Positions 1 to 9,397 of a stretch of 36,282 nt of DNA are shown here, in pieces. The stretch covers positions 1 through 36,282 of the forward strand of contig CALRGH010000005.1 of assembly GCA_943357245.1 (NCBI GenBank), read 5' to 3'. Position numbers and translations under genes: made by a program. This stretch comes from Candidatus Nomurabacteria bacterium. Its GTDB lineage: Bacteria; Patescibacteriota; Minisyncoccia; Phycocordibacterales; UBA9973. The notes beneath the pieces were generated by a model, which had not been told where the DNA came from, made no database searches, and was given only the letters and a program-made list of their open reading frames with translations. The stretch's first letter is position 1. Every line of letters begins with the position of its first letter.

Positions 1-39
1 AATAAAATAAAATAATTGTTTGTAAAAATTTCTTTGCAT
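1..39 (-). CDS. Possible 5' end of an unknown gene running off the window (MQRNFYKQLFYFI...)
   Basis: Minus-strand ATG at 37-39 directly after a leader element identical in placement to those before rplI and atpB; open to the window edge, only 13 codons visible. Confidence 0.35.
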   Translation of the reverse strand, partial: MQRNFYKQLFYFI

Positions 40-167
40 CCGGTTAGTAGAAAATGGCATTATTGGTTCGTGCCATATGTAATATGTAGTTAATTGTACA
101 TGAATTTATAAAAATAAGATTTACTCACCCCAATGCCGTAGGCGATGTCATTTTTCACTACGGGATT
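40..167 (-). repeat. Start-codon-abutting leader element, copy 1
   Basis: Gene-sense ends ATCCCGTAGTGAAAAATGAC ... ATGGCACGAACCAATAATGCCATTTTCTACTAACCGG|ATG; matches copies at 1448-1575 and 14691-14816. Confidence 0.75.
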
Positions 168-191
168 GCATCTTGTTAATTAGTTAGGCAT

Positions 192-590
192 CTATTTGCA
201 AGTACTTGATAAACTATATCCAGCAGATTCTGCTTCGGCCGTGGTGTTAAAGAAGACCTTATTTTCATCTAAAATTCGGTTTGAACATCCGTCTGGGTAG
301 TATTTGGTGCCATTTTTGGAAGCCATAAATGCACCTGTTTTGGAAGGAGAAGTGGTGATTTGTGAAGTCTGCTTTGGCACTGTGTCTATCGCATGGTTGA
401 GCTTATAGGGCGCCAGACTATCTGCAAAGACGATAGGGGTATTCCCTGCCCTCTCTTGCCCCGACAAAGAACCCAGTAAAAATGAGCCTATAGCGACAAA
501 GACAATGATCAAAATGGTGACTAAATCCCGCCCTTTGGCACTGCGTAAAAAAGACTTGATTTTCTCTCGCAAATTGTGTATAGTCTTCAT
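192..590 (-). CDS. Small secreted/membrane-anchored protein with C-terminal Ada-like/'sunset'-type metal-binding motif
   Basis: ORF track 192-617; likely start MKTIHNLR at 590; one TM helix (LVTILIIVFVAIGSFLLGSL) then KNGTKYYPDGCSNRI...FFNTTAEAESAGYSLSSTCK, a pattern common in CPR proteins. Confidence 0.6.
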   Translation of the reverse strand: MKTIHNLREKIKSFLRSAKGRDLVTILIIVFVAIGSFLLGSLSGQERAGNTPIVFADSLAPYKLNHAIDTVPKQTSQITTSPSKTGAFMASKNGTKYYPDGCSNRILDENKVFFNTTAEAESAGYSLSSTCK

Positions 591-692
591 ACATAGAAAG
601 TATACGCCATATGGCATGCTTTTGTATGTGTATAGTTGCTTTTTTCGAATAGCTACTATACCCTAACCCCTATAACCTAACCCCTATTTTTT

Positions 693-965
693 ATGGCACA
701 TAAGGCAGCCCAAGGCTCAACCAAAAACGGTCGCGATTCCAATCCTCAATATTTGGGGACGAAACTTTATGCTGGCCAAAAAGCGCAAGCTGGTTCTATC
801 ATTATCCGTCAGCGTGGTTCAAAAATCATTGCAGGCAAGAATGTAGGCACCGGTAAAGATCACACACTTTTTGCACTCACTCCAGGAACGATTTCATTCA
901 GCAACAAACGCAAAACACATTTTGATGGTACGACAGTTATTAAAAAAGTCGTCCACGTAGCATAA
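693..965 (+). CDS. rpmA: 50S ribosomal protein L27 (bL27)
   Basis: [62 protein letters not shown] is diagnostic. Confidence 0.97.
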   Translation: MAHKAAQGSTKNGRDSNPQYLGTKLYAGQKAQAGSIIIRQRGSKIIAGKNVGTGKDHTLFALTPGTISFSNKRKTHFDGTTVIKKVVHVA

Positions 966-967
966 AC

Positions 968-996
968 AAAAAATCCTCCGAATGGAGGATTTTTTA
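968..996. terminator. Bidirectional intrinsic terminator between convergent rpmA and rplI
   Basis: AAAAATCCTCC-GAAT-GGAGGATTTTTT. Confidence 0.85.
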
Positions 997-1000
997 GTAT

Positions 1001-1447
1001 CTATTTTTCACCAATCACTTCCAAAATCAACATTCCTTTTTTGGCACCAACTTGGAGTATTACTTCATGACGGCCGGTTGTTTTGAGAGGTTCTTCGAGG
1101 ATAATCGCATCAGCGTCGATATCTATGCGATGCTGGTTTGCCAATAATTCACTGATATCTTTTGGGTGAATTTTTGAGAAAAGATGGCCCATGTCATTTG
1201 CTTTGCGGTGGATTTCAAATACTTTTTCTTTGAGTTCGCCGAAATTCTTGTCGAGTAATGCATCTTGAATTCCCTTGGAAACATGGAGTGCAGAGAGAAT
1301 CTTTTTTAATTTCTCAAGATTTTTTGGAATTGCAGGTTCAGCCAAGCCTTTTTTAAAAAGGGCATTTTCTGCAAATCCCGAGGCAACTTCTTTGACCTCG
1401 TACTTCTTCCCTACTTTCGGGATGTCTCGTAACAGAATGATTTTCAT
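1001..1447 (-). CDS. rplI: 50S ribosomal protein L9 (bL9)
   Basis: MKIILLRDIPKVGKKYEVKEVASGFAENALFKKGLAEPAIPKNL; start at 1447 by homology, not the 1468 start of the ORF track. Confidence 0.93.
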   Translation of the reverse strand: MKIILLRDIPKVGKKYEVKEVASGFAENALFKKGLAEPAIPKNLEKLKKILSALHVSKGIQDALLDKNFGELKEKVFEIHRKANDMGHLFSKIHPKDISELLANQHRIDIDADAIILEEPLKTTGRHEVILQVGAKKGMLILEVIGEK

Positions 1448-1575
1448 CCGGCTAGTAGAAAATAGCATTATTGGTTTCTGCTATTTTTATTATCTGGTAA
1501 TACGGCATGGATATCATATTGAATAGATTTTATCTCGCCAATGCCTACGGCAATGCTATTTTTCACTACCGGATT
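1448..1575 (-). repeat. Start-codon-abutting leader element, copy 2 (rplI)
   Basis: Gene-sense AATCCGGTAGTGAAAAATAGCATTGCCGTAGGCATT ... AATAGCAGAAACCAATAATGCTATTTTCTACTAGCCGG|ATG. Confidence 0.8.
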
Positions 1576-1594
1576 CATGACTACATCCTAGCAA

Positions 1595-1633
1595 AAAAGA
1601 AGGGTTTCGCAAAGCGAAACCCTTCTTTTTTGT
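1595..1633. terminator. Strong intrinsic terminator
   Basis: AAAAAAGAAGGGTTTCGC-AAA-GCGAAACCCTTCTTTTTT perfect hairpin downstream of the ctpA-like gene (minus strand). Confidence 0.85.
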
Positions 1634-1663
1634 TCTTCCTATTTTCTATTTAGTACTTAGTAT

Positions 1664-2872
1664 TTACTTATTAACCACTTCCACCGCTTTTGCAAATTGC
1701 AGGTCAGTGCTATCCCCTGTTTCTTTTGGTCGTGTCTTATTTTCAACTTTGAAATCTGGGGTCAATCCTTGTTTTGAAATCCAATTACGATTTGGCGTGA
1801 GCCATTTTGCTATGGTGAGTTTGAGAGTGGTGGTATCGGTGACAGGGACCAATTCTTGCACGGAGCCCTTACCATACGTCTGTGTACCAACAAGAGTTGC
1901 CAGTTTGTAGTCTTGTAATGCACCAGCGAGAATTTCAGATGCAGATGCAGACCCTTGATCAATCAAAATAGCAACTTTTAAATTCTTTTTGCCAAGCGAA
2001 TATCCTTTTGAACGATGTATTGTTTCGGATTTATTTTCACCATAATTTTCAGTAACAATTGTTTTGCCTGCAGGAATAAAATAACTTGCCATATCGATTG
2101 ATGCGTCTAAGTAGCCACCTGGATTACCACGGAGATCGATGATAAGTTTATTGCCGTCATAGGATTTAAATTCTTCCATTGCCTTGCGAAATTCTATCAT
2201 TGCATGTGCGTTGAAATTATAGAGTGATACCACAAACACACCTCCGCCAGCTGGCGGATTCAATTTTTTTGTTTCGAGTGTTGGGATTTCTATTTTCGCG
2301 CGAATGAGTTTTATATCACGAGTTGTTTTTGAATCTTTACTTAAGAGCGTCAAGGTAACAGGGGTTCCTTCTGCCCCGCGAATTTTCTTAATTGCTTCAT
2401 CAATACTCAATCCTTCTGTCGTTATGTCGTCTATTTTAATAATATAATCTCCTGATTGAACACCTGCTTTGTCTGCGGGTGTCCCTTTAATTGGCGCGAT
2501 AACCACCAATATGCCATCTTTTTCATCAATTTCTATACCAACACCGCCGAATGAGCCTTGGATGGATTCTTGGAAACTTTTTGTTTCTTCTTTATCAAAA
2601 AAGACAGAATATTTGTCGCCTAATGAATCAACAAGTCCTTTGGTTGCGCCAATAATGCGGTCTTCAGCAGATATCGTACTTGCATCAGGAAATTTCTCAT
2701 CAATCATGGTCCAGACTTTCCAAAATTCAGTAAAATCAGCTTTAGTATTTACCACCGAAGCGCCAGCCGTGCTAGGTCTTGATGAGCCAAGAAAAAATCC
2801 ACCAAGAAAGAGGACAAGTGCAATGACTATCGAAAAAGCGATATATTTTTTGGAGTTTTTATGCATGCTCAT
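1664..2872 (-). CDS. ctpA: S41 family C-terminal processing peptidase (CtpA/Prc-like)
   Basis: N-terminal TM, PDZ (GGVGIEIDEKDGILVVIAPIKGTPADKAGVQSGDYIIKID), catalytic GSASASEILAGALQDYKLATLVGTQTYGKGSVQ. Confidence 0.93.
   Translation of the reverse strand: MSMHKNSKKYIAFSIVIALVLFLGGFFLGSSRPSTAGASVVNTKADFTEFWKVWTMIDEKFPDASTISAEDRIIGATKGLVDSLGDKYSVFFDKEETKSFQESIQGSFGGVGIEIDEKDGILVVIAPIKGTPADKAGVQSGDYIIKIDDITTEGLSIDEAIKKIRGAEGTPVTLTLLSKDSKTTRDIKLIRAKIEIPTLETKKLNPPAGGGVFVVSLYNFNAHAMIEFRKAMEEFKSYDGNKLIIDLRGNPGGYLDASIDMASYFIPAGKTIVTENYGENKSETIHRSKGYSLGKKNLKVAILIDQGSASASEILAGALQDYKLATLVGTQTYGKGSVQELVPVTDTTTLKLTIAKWLTPNRNWISKQGLTPDFKVENKTRPKETGDSTDLQFAKAVEVVNK
2243..2258. repeat. 16-bp palindrome TCCGCCAGCTGGCGGA inside ctpA
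   Basis: Perfect palindrome; encodes PPAGG. Confidence 0.9.
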
Positions 2873-2916
2873 GTAGGGCTATTATCGCAGACTAGGGAGA
2901 TAGGTGCAACTTATTA

Positions 2917-2954
2917 AAGAATAAATCCTCAGCTTTGTGAGGATTTATTCTTTC
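2917..2954. terminator. Intrinsic terminator overlapping the stop codon of the 2945-4123 gene
   Basis: AAAGAATAAATCCTCA-GCTTTG-TGAGGATTTATTCTTT. Confidence 0.75.
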
Positions 2955-4123
2955 TTTAATGCACCTTCCGTATACGTATTTGACGCGTCCCACAACATCC
3001 ATGAAGATAAACCAAGTCCGTTAGATGCATCAATCTGTGCACGGACCATATCTGCCGTATAGGTAGCTCCTAAATTAAAATCTTGAAGCCACGGACGGAG
3101 CACTTTGTTTGGATCTTTGCCTGCTGCGGTGACACGCTTTGCAGCACTAGCCATTGAAATAGTAATCACTTCTTTTGGATGATCGGCAGGGTTTTTAAAT
3201 CCATTCCATGTTGCTGGATAGTGACTTGGATAGACCATTGGTGCGACAAAATCAAAGTGCGCGACTGCGTGTTCCAATAATTGACCAATATTGAGGTCAT
3301 CAACACTTGTGGTGGTCATACCAAATAAATCTGCAGAGGTTGGAATCTGTTTTGCTTTAAAATAGTCACCGATAAATGTAAAGAATGAATTCATCACCTC
3401 AGCTTTTGGTTTGCCGTCACTGATAGGGAAATAAATGTCTTTCATATTGCCGTCTGAGGGAAATCGAATGTAATCAAAATTGAGTTCGTCAAATCCCATT
3501 GCGTATGAATTGTCACCGAGGAGTGCCATATAGTCCCATACTTCTTGCGAACCTGCATCGAGCCAGGTAATCCCCTTTTTATCGCTCCAAATGACATTTT
3601 TATCGCTACTTTTTTTGACGGCGAGTTCAGGATGCGCTTTTACAAAATACGGATCTTGAAATACGGCAATACGCCCGATAACATAAATATTTTTTGCATG
3701 GAGTTCGTCTATAAGACTTGCGATGTCTCTGATTCTGTTATCCATGACCCCCATTGCCTTTAATTTTTCATCAGGCATAACGAATGAAATTTTACCGGTG
3801 TAGTCTTTGATATCGATGATGATTGTGTTGAGTTCTGTTCGCTCAATAAGTGAGACTATATTTTTCCGAAGTGATGGCGTGCCTGCAACCCAACTTGTCA
3901 TGTAGACTCCTTTGACACTTTCTGGTGTGGGAATATGGGTGACGACACGGACCGGAGTTGTATCAATAGGAGTAGTCTCTACTACAGGTTCTGTTAGCGG
4001 TGTTTCTTTATGTTCTCCTCGAACATAGCTTGTTTTTGTGGCAAGAGGTAGAGAATATGCAAGTGCCCCTGCGCTTGCAAGGACGAGAATGGTTATTAAC
4101 GTGATCTTTAAAAATCGGCGCAT
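2945..4123 (-). CDS. Putative glycoside hydrolase (DUF4015-type)
   Basis: Signal/TM N-terminus; VKGVYMTSWVAGTPSLRKNIVSLIERTELNTIIIDIKDYTGKI...LNFDYIRFPSDG...DFVAPMVYPSHYPATWNG typical of this TIM-barrel family. Confidence 0.85.
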   Translation of the reverse strand: MRRFLKITLITILVLASAGALAYSLPLATKTSYVRGEHKETPLTEPVVETTPIDTTPVRVVTHIPTPESVKGVYMTSWVAGTPSLRKNIVSLIERTELNTIIIDIKDYTGKISFVMPDEKLKAMGVMDNRIRDIASLIDELHAKNIYVIGRIAVFQDPYFVKAHPELAVKKSSDKNVIWSDKKGITWLDAGSQEVWDYMALLGDNSYAMGFDELNFDYIRFPSDGNMKDIYFPISDGKPKAEVMNSFFTFIGDYFKAKQIPTSADLFGMTTTSVDDLNIGQLLEHAVAHFDFVAPMVYPSHYPATWNGFKNPADHPKEVITISMASAAKRVTAAGKDPNKVLRPWLQDFNLGATYTADMVRAQIDASNGLGLSSWMLWDASNTYTEGALKKE

Positions 4124-4345
4124 TTATGCAGATGTTGTTGCTGAATCGTTGTTGGTTTCGTCAGATGGAAATATAAAAGGAAATCCGCGGGATTGTTTTT
4201 TTGCTTTCACTAAAAAATAGGCCATCAAAGAGACACTTACTCCACCTGCGACGATGAGTATTTTTCGAATAAATTCAGGAAATCCCAAAAATGGAATGAT
4301 GATGAGGATGATTCCTGTAAAAAAGAGTATTTTTTCTTTACGCAT
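4124..4345 (-). CDS. Small membrane protein, unknown function
   Basis: 73 aa, two predicted TM segments, abuts the DUF4015 gene. Confidence 0.6.
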   Translation of the reverse strand: MRKEKILFFTGIILIIIPFLGFPEFIRKILIVAGGVSVSLMAYFLVKAKKQSRGFPFIFPSDETNNDSATTSA

Positions 4346-4359
4346 GAGAGAAGTATATA

Positions 4360-4457
4360 TCAGAAAATAGTAAATACAAAATACTAAATAGGAGCAAAGC
4401 GGGATGAAGGCTTTGCCTTCATCCCGTCCCCTATTTTCTACTTAGTATTTTCTATTT
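4360..4457. repeat. Composite large hairpin: GC-rich terminator nested in AT-rich inverted repeats
   Basis: Core CGGGATGAAGGC-TTT-GCCTTCATCCCG; outer arms AGAAAATAGTAAATACAAAATACTAAATAGGAG and (rc) AGAAAATAGAAAATACTAAGTAGAAAATAGGGG. Confidence 0.8.
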
Positions 4458-5138
4458 TCTTGCCTCAACCACAATCACAAATTCCCCACGTATCTTGTCG
4501 GGATGGTTTTTGAAGTATTCTAAAATTTCAAATAATGTGCCGTAAACGCCTTGTTCGTGCATTTTGGTAAGTTCGCGGGCAATAAGAAGATGACGGTTCT
4601 CGTCTAATACTTCCGCAAGTCCTGCAAGAGCTTTTTCAAATCGATGCGGTGATTCATAAAATGCGATGGTTGTGTCCGAGGCACCAATGCGCTCAAAAAA
4701 TGTCTTCCGTCCTTTTTTGTGTGGTGCAAATCCCAAGAAAAGATATTCACTTGAGGGTAATCCGGAAATAGAGAGGGCACTGATAACTGCGGATGGTCCT
4801 GGAATTGCGAAAATTTCTACCTCGGGCAATTGTTCGCGGATACTGTGAATGAGCATGACGCCCGGATCAGAAATGCACGGCGTGCCGGCGTCCGATACAA
4901 GTGCGAGTTTTTTACCATCGCGAAGCATGTCTAAAATATACGTATGTTTTTTGTCGGTTGCATTGCCGTGATAGCTCGTGAGCTTGGCACTAATATCAAA
5001 ATGTTTGAGGAGTTTGCCGGTGGTACGTGTGTCTTCACAGAGCACCACGTCTACTTCTTTAAGTATGCGAAGTGCCCGAAGCGTGATGTCTTCTAAGTTC
5101 CCTATTGGGGTGGCGACGATATAGAGTGAGCCGTGCAT
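4452..5138 (-). CDS. rsmI: 16S rRNA (cytidine(1402)-2'-O)-methyltransferase
   Basis: GSLYIVATPIGNLEDITLRALRILKEVDVVLCEDTRTTGKLLKHF...SDAGTPCISDPG. Confidence 0.96.
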   Translation of the reverse strand: MHGSLYIVATPIGNLEDITLRALRILKEVDVVLCEDTRTTGKLLKHFDISAKLTSYHGNATDKKHTYILDMLRDGKKLALVSDAGTPCISDPGVMLIHSIREQLPEVEIFAIPGPSAVISALSISGLPSSEYLFLGFAPHKKGRKTFFERIGASDTTIAFYESPHRFEKALAGLAEVLDENRHLLIARELTKMHEQGVYGTLFEILEYFKNHPDKIRGEFVIVVEARK

Positions 5139-5154
5139 AATGGTGATTCTAGCA

Positions 5155-5186
5155 TAAAAAAAGCCCCGATTATGTATCGGGGCTTT
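5155..5186. terminator. Intrinsic terminator
   Basis: AAAAAAAGCCCCGAT-TATGT-ATCGGGGCTTTT. Confidence 0.8.
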
Positions 5187-5206
5187 TGCAATGTTGTACT
5201 GGGGTT

Positions 5207-5926
5207 TTACACTACTTCTTTTGATTTTTTTTCAAAATGAGCAAAAGATTGTTGCAATTTGATTGGGAGCATTGAAACTTCTTCAATAGTGTCTATTATT
5301 TCAGCAAGGACACTTTTATCTTTTGAAAAAGCACAATAGTGCACAATAAATCTTGTGCATAATTTGTTACTGTGCGCAACGACGATATCTTCGTCTATAA
5401 TAAATGCGCAAGGAGTTGTCTTTACGATGTCCTCTTTTCCAAGGTCATAGCAACTCCATGGTTGTGGGTGGTTAGCCAGTTCAATTTCAGTGAGATCTTC
5501 TTTAAAGAAAAAAGTAGTCTTTAGTCTGTTGAACTTTAATTTTTTACCACCGTCTTGTTCGGGAAGTTTTTCTATTCCCAACGCTTGTTTGCCGGTGAGT
5601 CTGACGCGAATTACTTTTAATATACGAGCGTGATCAATATTAAATTTTTCTGAAAACGCGGTGGTATTGAGTATTTTTATCGTCTGTTCTGTTAATGTTT
5701 TAAACAGAAGACCGACAGTGTAATCCGATTTGTTTTTCCTTACCACAAGGAACAAATCAATTCCTTTGTTTTTAAGTACGCCACCGAGTATGGCATAATG
5801 TTTTGTTTCAGTCTCAAGTTCATCTGGAGTGCATTTTGAAGCAATTACCAAATGTGAGTTGAGTACCATTTCTCCGGTGTCAATTTTAATTGAAGTACCG
5901 ACTTCTTCTAGTGGGTCAAGGTGCAT
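5207..5926 (-). CDS. Hypothetical protein
   Basis: 239-aa intact ORF, no recognised motif. Confidence 0.7.
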   Translation of the reverse strand: MHLDPLEEVGTSIKIDTGEMVLNSHLVIASKCTPDELETETKHYAILGGVLKNKGIDLFLVVRKNKSDYTVGLLFKTLTEQTIKILNTTAFSEKFNIDHARILKVIRVRLTGKQALGIEKLPEQDGGKKLKFNRLKTTFFFKEDLTEIELANHPQPWSCYDLGKEDIVKTTPCAFIIDEDIVVAHSNKLCTRFIVHYCAFSKDKSVLAEIIDTIEEVSMLPIKLQQSFAHFEKKSKEVV

Positions 5927-5999
5927 GTGTTTTTATTTGTTTTTGATGAACAATTTTGTTGGCTTACATTATACATTATTAGTCTAAAAAAGCAACCAC

Positions 6000-6021
6000 T
6001 ACCAGGACGGTCCTGGTAGCT
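6000..6021 (-). terminator. Probable terminator of trhO
   Basis: Minus strand CTACCAGGACCGTCCTGGTAG followed by TGGTTGCTTTTTTAG. Confidence 0.65.
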
Positions 6022-6044
6022 AACAGACCCAGCCTCGCACACTA

Positions 6045-6926
6045 CTACTTCCCTATCTGAGCACACGTATCCGAACAAAATGCGTCTTCATTTTTTGGAC
6101 TACAAGTATTGCAACAAATAAAATGGAGGTGACAGCCTAAATTTGCGCAGTTTACATAGCGTTCAGAAGTGGTCCCACAAAGTTTGCAGGTGCCGATAAT
6201 GGTGTGGTTTTCTGGGTCCTCAAAGTGCATCGTAAGGCGTTTATCAAATACATAAAGCGATCCTTTGAAATCTTGTCCCGGATATTGTTCCATGTAGGAG
6301 ACAATCCCGCCGTCCAACTGATGTACATCAGCAAATCCTTCGCGGACCAACAGTCCTGATGCTTTTTCACAACGCACACCACCAGTGCACACAGTAAGTA
6401 CCGTCTTATCTTTCAGATGCGCGATTTCTCCCACTTTTTCTCGCAAGTCGCGGAAATTTGCCATGCCAGGAAAAATAGTATTCTCAAATTTTCCAGACTC
6501 TAATTCATAATCATTACGCATATCCACAATATAAAATTCTTTACCTTCCTCGTACCACGAGCGTAAATCCTTCGGCTTCAAATGCGCGCCAGTAATTTTA
6601 TTTGGATCAATATCTTTTTCATCACCCAAATGAAGGGATACAATTTCCTTGCGCACCTTAACAGAGAGTTTTGGAAATGCGGTACCGTCCTCGGTGCCGT
6701 TACTTACCTTCCAGTGAATATCTCGAAACCGTGGATCTGCTTTCATCCAATCCATATACTTTGTTACGGCGTCTAGAGTTCCTTCAAAGGTGCCGTTTAC
6801 CCCTTCTTCTGCGACAATCATGCGTCCGCGTATGTTAAGTACCTCACACGCAGATTTTTGGCGGAGCATTTCTTTTGTCGGATCTTTAATCCGAACGTAT
6901 TTATAAAACAGAATTACTTTAAACAT
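6045..6926 (-). CDS. trhO: Rhodanese-domain tRNA uridine(34) hydroxylase TrhO (YceA-like)
   Basis: AEEGVNGTFEGT...DMRNDYELESGKFENTIFP...CTGGVRCEKASG...C-terminal Cys-rich domain. Confidence 0.93.
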   Translation of the reverse strand: MFKVILFYKYVRIKDPTKEMLRQKSACEVLNIRGRMIVAEEGVNGTFEGTLDAVTKYMDWMKADPRFRDIHWKVSNGTEDGTAFPKLSVKVRKEIVSLHLGDEKDIDPNKITGAHLKPKDLRSWYEEGKEFYIVDMRNDYELESGKFENTIFPGMANFRDLREKVGEIAHLKDKTVLTVCTGGVRCEKASGLLVREGFADVHQLDGGIVSYMEQYPGQDFKGSLYVFDKRLTMHFEDPENHTIIGTCKLCGTTSERYVNCANLGCHLHFICCNTCSPKNEDAFCSDTCAQIGK

Positions 6927-6962
6927 AAGTAAAATATAGCGTTTTTTGAGTATTTCGAGTAC

Positions 6963-6991
6963 TTGACATATACTATATAATAGTATATAAT
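6963..6991 (+). promoter_or_regulatory. Consensus sigma70-type promoter
   Basis: TTGACA - 17 nt - TATAAT upstream of the 7023 gene. Confidence 0.85.
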
Positions 6992-7022
6992 GTATCCAGT
7001 TTAAACTAAAAATAAAATAACC

Positions 7023-7349
7023 ATGAACGACTTTAAAAAAGTACTCAATGATTTAGTTGAATCAATCAAGAAAAATGATTCAACACCAAACCCTGTGCTT
7101 CTGTTTGCTTTTTTCAAAGCAATTGGAGAACTCGGAGAAAAAGAATTATGTGCTATTTACGGTATGGCGGTGTCACTTGCAGACGATGAAAATCCTGTTA
7201 ACACTCGAACAAAGTTTGCAAATCAAATCAAAATGACTTCGTTTGCTCGGATGAAAGAATTACTTGTCGCCACAAAAGCGAAATCAACCGCTGATGCAAT
7301 GAGAGAAAAATTCTTCACCATTACCGGTAATAATGATTTTGAAGTATAA
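7023..7349 (+). CDS. Hypothetical small cytoplasmic protein
   Basis: 108 aa ORF with its own consensus promoter and terminator. Confidence 0.75.
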   Translation: MNDFKKVLNDLVESIKKNDSTPNPVLLFAFFKAIGELGEKELCAIYGMAVSLADDENPVNTRTKFANQIKMTSFARMKELLVATKAKSTADAMREKFFTITGNNDFEV

Positions 7350-7365
7350 GTCATGTGAGTTAATT

Positions 7366-7396
7366 CAGTCCCCTTCTCTTTATACGAGAGGGGGAT
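7366..7396 (+). terminator. Intrinsic terminator of the 7023 gene
   Basis: CCCCTTCTC-TTTATAC-GAGAGGGGG followed by ATTTTTATTTAT. Confidence 0.7.
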
Positions 7397-7398
7397 TT

Positions 7399-7836
7399 TT
7401 ATTTATATTTTTTCTTTCTCCACTTATCTGCAATCTTTACACGAGTCAGTGATCGCTCGAGTTCTGCTTCAAAGTGTTCGAAGTCGACATCCGTTGCATG
7501 TTCTTTCATGGTGCGAATTTCTGCAGCACGTTTCTCTGCTTCGGCGATCACTGTATCGCTAATATCGCCCACATGCTCGGCAAAGTCGGCAAGGACGATA
7601 ATACCGGCTTCTTTGCCGTTGTCCACTTCTACGAAGCCCCCAACGACCGCAAATGGGATTTCGTGGCCATCCTGACGTGCGACGATATCTCCTGACGTAA
7701 GGGCGCTAATAAGCGGTATATGGCCTGGCAGGACGGTGATTTCCCCATCCTCCGTCGGTAACGTCACCGAATCTACAGATTCGTCGAAAACCTTCTTTTC
7801 AGGGGTTATTATTTTGAGTTGGATGTGATTTGACAT
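7399..7836 (-). CDS. atpC: F-type ATP synthase epsilon subunit
   Basis: MSNHIQLKIITPEKKVFDESVDSVTLPTEDGEITVLPGHIPLISALTSGDI. Confidence 0.94.
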   Translation of the reverse strand: MSNHIQLKIITPEKKVFDESVDSVTLPTEDGEITVLPGHIPLISALTSGDIVARQDGHEIPFAVVGGFVEVDNGKEAGIIVLADFAEHVGDISDTVIAEAEKRAAEIRTMKEHATDVDFEHFEAELERSLTRVKIADKWRKKKYK

Positions 7837-7848
7837 ATACAAGTTTTT

Positions 7849-7911
7849 AAAGTTATAAAGTTTTTCAAGTTCATAAAGGAAATGTAATTACTTTATAAAC
7901 TTTATAACTTT
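7849..7911. repeat. AT-rich inverted repeat in the atpD/atpC spacer
   Basis: AAAGTTATAAAGTTT (7849-7863) and its reverse complement (7897-7911). Confidence 0.75.
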
Positions 7912-7923
7912 CTACTTGATAAC

Positions 7924-9300
<1,377 letters not shown>

Positions 9301-9331
9301 TTACTAATTTAATCTGTTAATCTTACAGCTT

Positions 9332-9388
9332 TTAGTTGTTAGCTTTTAGTGTCTAGTGAAAAACTAGAAGCTAAAAGCTAACAACTAA
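9332..9388. repeat. Long hairpin between atpG and atpD matching the four-helix-bundle cassette ends
   Basis: TTAGTTGTTAGCTTTTAGTGTCTAGT-GAAA-AACTAGAAGCTAAAAGCTAACAACTAA; right arm reverse complement matches 28664-28690 at 26/27 positions. Confidence 0.85.
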
Positions 9389-9397
9389 TTACTTTCC

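Noticed and set aside
660-690. Telomere-like CCCTAACCCCTATAACCTAACCCCTA upstream of rpmA
   Set aside because: Only two imperfect repeats of a short motif; too little to call more than a local duplication in the 5' region.
5988-6030. Palindrome CTACCAGGACGGTCCTGGTAG as an operator site
   Set aside because: Followed on the minus strand by a T-rich run and placed just after trhO; a terminator is the simpler explanation.
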